From Flabesymbios commensalis (lineage: Eukaryota; Annelida; Polychaeta; Terebellida; Flabelligeridae), in NCBI GenBank assembly GCA_964017125.1, contig OZ024902.1:51093914-51157913 (forward strand): DNA of 64,000 bases, given 5' to 3'. The notes below the pieces were generated by a model that searched no databases, had not been told where the DNA came from, and saw nothing but the letters and a program-made list of their open reading frames with translations. Each line of letters starts with the position of its first letter. The stretch's first letter is position 1. Of the stretch, positions 56,611 to 64,000 are shown piece by piece. Position numbers and translations under genes: made by a program.

Positions 56611-56711
56611 GCTCAAGGTACCACTATCATCATTTTAAATGCATGTTAGGGTTTCAAAGTAAACAAATATTTAAATCATTTTTTGCTCCCAAATTAAAAC
56701 AAATGTGAGTA

Positions 56712-56777
56712 ATTTTCACTCAATTGAAGTTGTGGATCGCGCCAGCGAGACATAAGTTCAAGTGAGTAAAAATTTAA
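56712..56777 (+). repeat. Isolated CAATTGAAGTTGTG hairpin
   Basis: TTTTCACTCAATTGAAGTTG then TGGATCGCGCCAGCGAGACA and AAGTTCAAGTGAGTAAAAAT. The outer TTAACCCTT ends are missing or eroded. Confidence 0.5.
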
Positions 56778-57218
56778 AAGATAATTTAACTGGAAAGTGG
56801 GTAATATAGTACGGTATGTGATACATAACTATATACATGATATATGTGACTGTTATCCCACACATACATCTTGTGAAATACATTTTACAATCATAATTAT
56901 TACTCAACTATTCACCTTTTGAAAATGGTAAAATGTCTTTAAATAGTATATCTTGTTGTAACGTAATTCAAATGTTAGCTTTGTGACAAGTCCATTTCCA
57001 ATATATTTACTTTTTATTAGTGTTTTTTTTTATAATTATGAACTTGATTCAGTTAAGCTATGCTGAGAAATTGTATTAAAAAAGTAGATTAATTTGGTTA
57101 ATTTAAACAATATAAAAACATGATGTTATTTAGACCTAATTGAAACAGCTACTAAAATGATATCAAAACAATCAAGGCGCTCGGCGTCACGAAACGGGTA
57201 ACACATGAGTTAAGGTAC
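56778..57218. other. 3' flank or 3' UTR of the minus-strand gene
   Basis: On the minus strand this follows the stop at 57219. A TTTATT at 57013-57018 (AATAAA on the minus strand) could be its poly(A) signal. Nothing else seen. Confidence 0.5.
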
Positions 57219-57631
57219 CTAATCGCCCTCATTATTTTTATTGTGCAATAATTTTTCAACTGACTCCGTGATTTTCTTGACGGAGTCCTTGTATTTCTCT
57301 TCCTTCTTTTTCAGGTCATGCTGGAATTTCTCCTTGGTGACAGTTGGAGGTGTTTTGGTTGAGGCAGTAGAACGCTTCTTTCGCTTTCTTTTAGGGATCT
57401 CGGGTTTTCTATCCGGTTCATCAATTTCAGCACTTTCCGGTTCACGAATTTCCGTACTTCCCGGTTCAACAGCTTCACCACTTTGCGCGTTGCCATATCC
57501 ATCTGGAGAATCTCCACAATAAGGACATTTGATCATCCCTATCGGAGTGAACCGGAAAGGATCCCCTGCCGCCATATCTCCCGCCGTGAAGTAGTTGTAG
57601 AAGGACTTAGCCACCACGTTGTCATCGTATG
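57219..57631 (-). CDS. Unidentified gene, last coding exon
   Basis: 413 nt, acceptor ataatgtttcag, starting with the last two bases of an Ala codon and ending in a stop. It contains CPYCG and the Glu/Pro-rich (STEIREPESAEIDEPDRKPE), basic and coiled-coil tail. The open frame extends further upstream into the intron, which is not coding. Confidence 0.75.
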
Positions 57632-60600
57632 CTGAAACATTATGGTAACGAAATATAGAAGATTCATAATTATAATTATACAGATATTTTATATTGTATT
57701 GATATTTAGAAGTCTCTGGTCTGGACAAAAATCTTTTTAAAAATCGGGTACATCACTGTGAATACATTTAGAAACAAATTTGTGTTGGTTGGAATAAAAA
57801 ATATGATTAACTTTTTCAGGTTAACTTTTTTAGGTTAAATTTGATAAATATTGGGTCAGTATGACTAAATATAGGACATTTATCAATTATTCTAAGAACA
57901 TTTTTTTGAAGTTTACATACCCGTTTGAAATTATACCACCCACACAAGAATACAGTAATGTATGCGTGGTAGAATAAATGTGTTATACAGTGCTAGTAGT
58001 ATATTATTGGGTAACGTAGTCTACAATTTATTATTCCCACGGACTGGGAAATTTTGTTCATATTTTATTAACTTTTCCAAGTGAGATTATTTTTTTATAA
58101 AAAGTTGAATTCATTAACATGATCTATAACATTGTTATTAAGCTTAGTATTCGGTATATCTGGGGAGTTTATGAAATAACATGAATTTGGATTTGTCGCA
58201 ATTTGCAGATAAAGAATTAGCCGCCAGCCAATCAGCGACTTAGTTCATCTGAGAGTTAATTTTTGTCTCTAGTATTTGTCTACTTGACATGTTCTGTTTG
58301 TTAAGGTTAATTAAGAAAGTGGTATGGTCCGCATAGGAAATTAATTTGAACAACTTTGTTGTTGATTCGGGTAAATCGTTAAAGGGACTGGCCCACGCTA
58401 AAATCATTAAAAAATCGGTGATTTTATTTTGGCTTTTTAATATGACCATATGATGTAAACATGTCCATAGACTAAAACTGCAAAAGTTTTGAAATTTTTG
58501 TGCTGCGCATTCACCAGTTGGGCTAGATATAGAGACGAAATTCCTGATTTCTAATTATTGACAACCATGTCAAAAATTAGAAATACGGGAATTTCGTATC
58601 TATATCTAGTCTAACTGGTGAATGCGCAGCAGAAAAATTAAAAAAACTTTTGCAGTTCTAGTCTATGGACATGTTTACATCATATGGTCATATTAAAAAG
58701 CCAAAATAAAATCACCGATTTTTTATTGATTTTAGCGTGGGCCAGTCCCTTTAATGTATACTTAAAATAACAAAGGGTCTAAAAAGGATCCTTGTTGTAC
58801 ACCTGTGCTGATAGTAAGTGAATTTGATTTGATTTGATTATTTCGACGTATTATTTTTGGTCATGAAAAACAGATGGGAGCTTTTTTCAGCGCTGTAAGG
58901 GTTTAGTGTGACGACACAGGGATACTTACCAGCATAGAAAACAGCAGGTAGTCCTTTTACTGGCTCCGTGCCAGTGGGCAGCAGACATCTGCGCAGGTAC
59001 TCAGTGCTCATGTTCGTAGCCCGCGCCATCTCACCAGCAAACTCTGGAAATACAAATGTGTTGATGAAGAATAAAAGCATAACCTGACACAAGAGAAGTA
59101 GTAGTAGTAAATCATTGCTTTACGTCCCTTTTCGGCACTAAAGGTCTTTTAAGGACATTGTAATACGATAAAAATTATGTAGTCAATTGATCAGATGAAC
59201 TAATGTACAGATGATGATGTGAGGGTGTGATAGGGCATGGTGGGTTATTGAGAGCGTTTTCTTTCGCTCGCCCGATAAGGGGTTCTGGACATGTCTAGGG
59301 GATCTACCCCCAGACATTTCCAGACGGCCAGAGACGTGGGTTTTGCTGTACAATTTAATGCTGAAACTCCGTGGTATTTCGCGCAGCTCCGCTATCCTCG
59401 GGTCGGATAGTCCCCAGAGTAACAATAGGAAGGATAACTCCCTCTGGGTAACTCCATTCATCTTGCGTGAGAGACCTGATGTCAAACACACTATTGCCGG
59501 TTATTTAAGGCTACCACAGCCTACACCAGCGCCAGCACTGATGCGAGAGCTGCATTAGCACCGCAGTTGAGCGGAGGAACCAGGGTACGTCACTGGCAAT
59601 CCGCCCGAAGATTATGGCCAGATACGAGGAGGCTGCAGCTTCCCTTGGATGATTGCTGTAGAATAGTGCTTTCGGACCATGCCATACAGCAAGCAGCTAA
59701 CGGAACAGATCCCTAATGACCCTCCCCGGATGGGGGCAAAAAGTACTACTACCAGCAATCATCCTAGTACCCCGACACAAGAGAAGACGAAGAACATTTA
59801 TATAAACCAATTAATATAGATTTATGTAAGCTTTTTTGTCGACCTGATTCCAAAGCTTCCACTTCCGGATGAATGTAAGCTTCCCTAGGCATTTCAATGT
59901 ATACCATCAAGACATTTGATGAGCGAACTGTGTTATCTCCGCTGCTGTACAACGGTATCGAGGTAACTCCAAGATGAATGATTAGGCCCTATTATTGCAA
60001 AAACAAATACTAGGGTAATAACGACTAATTAGCATATTTCATGCTAATTTCTTATCAGGAGTTTTGGCAAACCTGTTTATTTTGATCTTTGGCGATGAGA
60101 ACCATGATGTAAATACCATGGTATAGATACTTTAGACGATTTTGGCACTGTTCAATATGCCCCAGATAGCCCAGTAGGAATGAGTGTGGTGTACCATCGT
60201 TTTTCGGCGCTGGAATCGGAAAACTAATACACCCGACAATTATTAGCTGACATACAGGGAATACGCAAGGTATGTTTTATTTTGTCATTATATTTTTCGT
60301 TGTATGATTTTTATAGCGTCAAAATCCATCCAAGAGTTTTTTTTCATTTGCTGTTACCTGGACCGAGATACTACACCACAGTCAGTCGAACTGGGCATGC
60401 CCCAGACATCACAATTTTAGTGGGAATACAAAGAATTGTTTTGTTTTTATCCAAATTTCACAACATAAGATAATTTTAATGTATTGTAAGTTTTTTATCC
60501 ACATTTTGACAAATATGAGTCATTTTCTCACTAAGCCCTTCATTATTATAAATAGCTTATAGATAGATAGATTATAGGCCTAATAATGGCGTGCTATGTT

Positions 60601-61077
60601 CAACATTGAAAACAATGTCATAGTTACAGGGGTGGTTCTTACAGTAATTTAAATATAATACCACCCCAATTGGCATGTTTATGTTTATTGTTTATTTGGA
60701 GTGTTTGATTGAAAAAAATCAAATTAGAACGGGTGCAACGTCAAGCTTCAAAATTCATTCTCAATGTTTATGTTTCACCCTATCACGAAGTATGCACAGC
60801 GTTATCTATCTTGTCCTTGTGCTTCCGTCGAGAAATAATCAACTTGTGTTCTTTATACAGCTACCTTCATGGAAAACTATACTTGTGATTACTCTAGTAA
60901 TTTTGAACTAGTTTGTCCGCATAATGGCCTCAGATCTGCTCAGCAGTGTATACACCTAATTGGTTTAGATCGCTATCCAGATCAACCATCTGCTTCGGAT
61001 TTACATCAATGTGTTTGGAATGAAGTGTCATGATGGTCTCACCACCCAAAATGCCACACAGATTTTGAGCTGCACCC
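57219..61077 (-). CDS. Unidentified spliced gene, four exons visible
   Basis: Exons on the minus strand: 61077-60956, 59966-59844, 59043-58930 and 57631-57219. Donors and acceptors are all GT/AG and the codon phase fits at all three joins, giving 256 residues and a stop. Residues 1-165 read like a globular domain: GGETIMTLHSKHIDVNPKQM, VDLDSDLNQLVTSIPLYSSG, VLMVYIEMPREAYIHPEVEA, TEYLRRCLLPTGTEPVKGLP, FYAAYDDNVVAKSFYNYFTA, then MIKCPYCG. The tail is Glu/Pro-rich, then very basic (KRKRKKR, possible nuclear signal) and ends in a predicted coiled coil (KFQHDLKKKEEKYKDSVKKI). I do not recognise the family. The 5' end is not found; it lies right of 61077. Confidence 0.65.
58379..58754 (+). mobile_element. 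Long-palindrome MITE, TTAAAGGGACTGGCCCA family, copy 2
   Basis: 376-bp fold-back element, same ends as 6404-6776 and over 90 % alike. It lies in an intron of the minus-strand gene. TTAA at both limits. Confidence 0.8.
58930..59043 (-). CDS. Unidentified gene, exon 3 of those visible
   Basis: 114 nt between tttgtatttccag and gtaagt, both strong. It codes FAGEMARATNMSTEYLRRCL then LPTGTEPVKGLPAVFYA. Phase 2 in, phase 1 out, matching its neighbours. Confidence 0.75.
59099..59773 (-). mobile_element. Retroposon with 13-bp target-site duplication
   Basis: 675 bp bounded by GACACAAGAGAAG at 59086-59098 and again at 59774-59786. On the minus strand it ends in TTTACTACTACTA, a short-repeat tail typical of LINE/SINE 3' ends. 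It is more GC-rich than its surroundings and has no ORF that I recognise. It could be a SINE or a short LINE 3' end. It sits in an intron of the minus-strand gene. Confidence 0.65.
59844..59966 (-). CDS. Unidentified gene, exon 2 of those visible
   Basis: 123 nt, acceptor cttggag (weak tract), donor gtcgac (weak). It codes TSIPLYSSGDNTVRSSNVLM and VYIEMPREAYIHPEVEALES. Supported mainly by phase agreement on both sides and coding character. Confidence 0.55.
60956..61077 (-). CDS. Unidentified gene, exon 1 of those visible
   Basis: 122 nt, acceptor gatattttttcacgctag, donor gtgtat. It codes GAAQNLCGILGGETIMTLHS then KHIDVNPKQMVDLDSDLNQL. A further upstream piece at 61270-61345 (VSTTDAIITQNIFNAAVATS) reads like coding sequence but lacks a clear donor. 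Confidence 0.55.
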
Positions 61078-62050
61078 CTAGCGTGAAAAAATATCAACAC
61101 AGCTCAATCTGGGTTAATATCCGTACCCTCTTTCACAGACCAGACACACATCAGTTTAACCAACTGTATCCCTGCGAGATTATCATGAAACGGTTATATC
61201 TGATATCATTGACAAAAGAGACAGCGTGTGCTTATTAAATATTCACAAACGTAAAACTGCTCTGTATTTTATTTTGTTTCCCCAGAGGTTGCAACAGCCG
61301 CATTGAAAATATTTTGTGTGATGATTGCATCAGTGGTAGACACCTCTTTGAATTTCGGCTTATTTTGTATCTAGGATACTATTATCGGATCGCTGCATCA
61401 AAGTTGCCATGCCATCGAACAAATGTAGCAATCATTGATACCTGACATATTGTATGAATGCGATGTGAGCGGCGTCCAGACTATTGTCCACGTCTGCTCA
61501 ACCAAATAATGATACAATGGAAAAGTGGAGTTAAAAAAATGTCATTCCAAATAATAAATACCTACATGACATTGTGCCTACTGCACCGCTGACTCACCAG
61601 CACCACTGTGTATTATAAATAGTTTGCTTCATGAATATTTAACATATAGCCTAGATAGATAGATAAATAGTTTAAAGCGTCAACTCAACTAAAAAGGTTT
61701 GTTTTGTGGTGGCTAAAATGAAAATACAAATACATGTACACATTGGTCTGCAAAATGTCTATGTTTTATCTGAAATTTTATCGAGTGACAGATGCGATCG
61801 CTTCAAGTAAAATAAGCTACGTTCTGTAAATTATGGTGAAAATTATAAAAGATGTTTGTGAAAATGTTCCACAGGCCTATCTGTAGCCTATACCAACCAT
61901 CTATTGGCACACGCGACGCATGTCCGAAATTAAACCTATATTCCCATGTGCCTGCCGGTTTTCATCTATAATATAATTTTTTCGACTATAATTGATTCGT
62001 TAAAATAAAGTTGTTATATGGAAAATGACTATTATTGTGGTTGTTAGCAA
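61078..62050. other. Upstream flank or intron of the minus-strand gene
   Basis: Apart from the possible exon at 61270-61345 (minus), nothing recognised. Contains a short GATA run near 61655. Confidence 0.45.
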
Positions 62051-62161
62051 TCCCAGCAAACAAGGGACATTGCCCATGTGTTGGTTCAATGCTGGCCCAT
62101 CGTCTGCGACGCTGGCCCAACATTGAACCAGCACATGGGTAATGTCCCGTGTTTGCTGAGA
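62051..62161 (+). mobile_element. Hairpin MITE, CCCAGCAAACAC family
   Basis: 111 bp, TCCCAGCAAACAAGGGACAT ... ATGTCCCGTGTTTGCTGAGA, core GGCCCATCGTCTGCGACGCT. Arms share CCCATGTG, unlike other copies. Confidence 0.8.
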
Positions 62162-62254
62162 TGTTGGATGGCGTCATAAATCTTGTGACGTGTCTATTAT
62201 TAACTGACCCGTGTACTAATGAGGATCAGTCACACCAGACTTGTTTTGTTTGGA

Positions 62255-62475
62255 TTTGGAGGAGAATAGGGGGTGAATGACACGAGGCACTGTAAACAGT
62301 GAGCCCGAGAGATTCACCTGATCTGCTCTGCAAAGGCAAAATACAGTATCTGCTCACTTGTAAAGTAAGCAGATACTGCATCTTGCCTTTGCACGGCAGT
62401 GCTGCTGGCTTTGTGTGGAGTATAATAGAGGGTGAATAAAACGGGGCACTGGAGAGGTTCATCTGATGCTGGCCT
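62255..62475 (+). repeat. CAGTATCTGCTCAC palindrome with flanking direct repeats
   Basis: Central palindrome 62333-62396 (AAGGCAAAATACAGTATCTG / CAGATACTGCATCTTGCCTT). On each side is a similar segment: GGGGGTGAATGACACGAGGC at 62269 and GAGGGTGAATAAAACGGGGC at 62429, each followed by TTCACCTGAT / TTCATCTGAT. Confidence 0.55.
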
Positions 62476-62545
62476 CAACGTGGGCCAGCATCACAGACGG
62501 TGGCCTGGCAATTAACCAATATTGGCTGCTACTTGTCTCTCAAAT
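62462..62545 (+). mobile_element. Degraded hairpin MITE
   Basis: CTGATGCTGGCCTCAACGTG ... GACGGTGGCCTGGCAATTAA, family core without ends. Two more fragments follow at 62749-62812 (GCGTTGGTTTACTGTTGGCC) and 62912-62945. Confidence 0.4.
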
Positions 62546-62949
62546 GCAGTCAGTTGTGTGGTAAACAATCTATTAATAATAATGTTTAGGCTTATTGTGG
62601 TTCGCCATTAGCTGCACGGATTCTTGCCAACCCAGGGACCGTAATCTTGTGCAACTTACGATGTATCTTAGGCTCCACCGGAGTGACGTCACCGGAAACC
62701 CTTTTGAATGACTACTCTGAGAACAATGTTAGTTAGGTCCTGAGACTTTACCCAGCGTTGGTTTACTGTTGGCCTAACGTCTACGACGCTGGTCCAACTT
62801 CGATTCCCCTTTTACACAGATGAATATGTTTTTTCAACAACTGAATTTAAAATCGGAACATTCCCCATCTAATCAGATAACTACTGCGATAGAAAAATGA
62901 TCATTGGTTATTCAACCAATGTTGTTTAAATGCTGGCCCACGTTACAGC

Positions 62950-64000
62950 ATTAATAGACCAGGTAGAATTTGAAAAAATGTTAATGGTGGAGGCATTTTG
63001 TGTTTACGGCTGGAAAACATGTGTTCTATATGTATTAATATGTCCTAAATCCAAACATGGTGTTTGCCTGGCTGGATTTTGAGCCAGTAATACTGTAATA
63101 GTAAATTCCAAAATGGCCGCCACCGAAATAACTAAAATATATTAATTGTCATATCTTTGGTACCAAATATGATTAAAACACAAATAAAAGATGTATTAAT
63201 ACATTGTTGGACACAAGGAATCCATTGGTACCATTACTTAGTTGACAAGATGTAATTTAATTAACATATGAATCATATCTGAACTAAAGTGGCTCGTTTT
63301 TCACTAATACGGTAATACAAACAAGATAATATTTCAAACAATTAAATATTATTTATTATTTTTATAATAGACACACCAATAACATACAAGAGTTTAATAT
63401 ACTTTAATTTTATTTAAAAAATCAATAGCTTGATTTAATAACTCAAATATCAAGAAACAAAATTACTGATGTAAATCCTACTGTATGTTACTGCGAGGGT
63501 TAGTGTAGTTTGTGAAAGTACTGTAGAGTAGAACTTGTCTGAGACAAGGAATCCTGTTATATCATTACTTATTTGATAACATGTAAAAAAAAACATAGCG
63601 GTCATATTTGAACTAAATTGAATCGTTATTTTTATAAACGATACAAACATGAGGACATTTTATGAACTATAAAAACGTGTGCGTATCCATAAACCTCACA
63701 ATCACTGTACAAATTATACACGATCTAGAAAACATGAGGCATACCCCATAATTAGGACAGCTTATGGTATATGCAAGTGCATAGTAATGTGCACATGCAT
63801 GACGGGATAGCTTACAAGTAGGCTCACAAAACAATTCTGTCAGTGTTCTTGATCCACACACATGCTACACAGCTAGGTTACATCATGGCAAATAGGTCCA
63901 CCCAAAGCGAATTTATTGGATGGTATTAAGGTGTTGACTGAACGATAATTATGCATCCCAGATGTAATGAATGACCCGTTCGTCTCAAAATCAAATGCCT
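62950..64000. other. Non-coding stretch with a diverged duplication
   Basis: 63210-63335 and 63537-63660 are similar (ACACAAGGAATCCATTGG / GACAAGGAATCCTGTTAT, then ATATnTGAACTAAA and CGnTnTTT), about 327 bp apart. No gene recognised up to the window end. Confidence 0.5.

Noticed and set aside
61270-61345. Minus-strand stretch VSTTDAIITQNIFNAAVATS as a further exon of the unidentified gene
   Set aside because: Coding-like, but no GT donor fits the required phase; kept only as a remark in the gene entry.
1-64000. CRISPR arrays, prophage or bacterial operons
   Set aside because: No regularly spaced direct repeats of CRISPR size, no ribosome binding sites or polycistronic genes; the DNA is clearly eukaryotic.

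Overview
The window looks like AT-rich nuclear DNA from a marine invertebrate. It has spliced genes with long introns, a dense load of short palindromic DNA elements, several non-LTR retrotransposon copies, and frequent AGGCCTA words. I lean towards a deuterostome such as a hemichordate or echinoderm, but that rests on general impression. No bacterial features, tRNAs, rRNAs or CRISPR arrays were seen.

Left third (1-22,000, + strand). This is the 3' part of a polypyrimidine-tract-binding protein (PTBP) gene. Twelve in-phase coding exons run from the second half of RRM2 to the stop codon at 16,739; RRM1 lies off the left edge. The gene keeps the 34-nt exon whose skipping controls vertebrate PTBP genes, has a 21-nt microexon, and has a second, tandem version of the terminal coding exon at 16,778-16,861. 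The last exon can therefore be chosen between two homologous C-termini, and each acceptor has its own pyrimidine tract that PTB itself could bind.

Middle (22,000-41,400). Gene-poor and repeat-rich. It contains a decayed CR1/L2-like LINE (27,440-28,900), decayed minus-strand coding sequence of an unidentified protein (29,229-30,406) lying between a 20-bp inverted repeat, a 5'-truncated LINE tail (33,836-34,305), a cluster of CAACTCAGMAACG words (36.5-37.5 kb), an intronless secreted F5/8 type C (discoidin) gene with two frameshifts (38,362-39,229), and two adjacent LTR-like direct repeats (39,519-40,337).

Retrotransposon nest (41,430-50,026). A mosaic tandem repeat was hit by a plus-strand LINE (A). 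LINE A was later split by a 5'-truncated minus-strand LINE (B). B carries an SGNH-esterase-like ORF1, an APE-type endonuclease, reverse transcriptase and a CCHC motif, with ORF1 and ORF2 joined by a TAATG overlap.

Right part (50,000-64,000). More repeats, plus a minus-strand spliced gene (57,219-61,077; four exons with consistent phase) coding for a protein I do not recognise. A retroposon with a 13-bp target duplication sits in one of its introns.

Two repeat systems dominate throughout. One is a family of about 110-bp hairpins starting CCCAGCAAACAC (more than 20 copies). The other is at least five families of TTAA-flanked elements ending CCCTT...AAGGG (about 17 copies, piggyBac-like ends). 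Many of the second group carry the same internal hairpin built on CACTTGAAGTTGTG.
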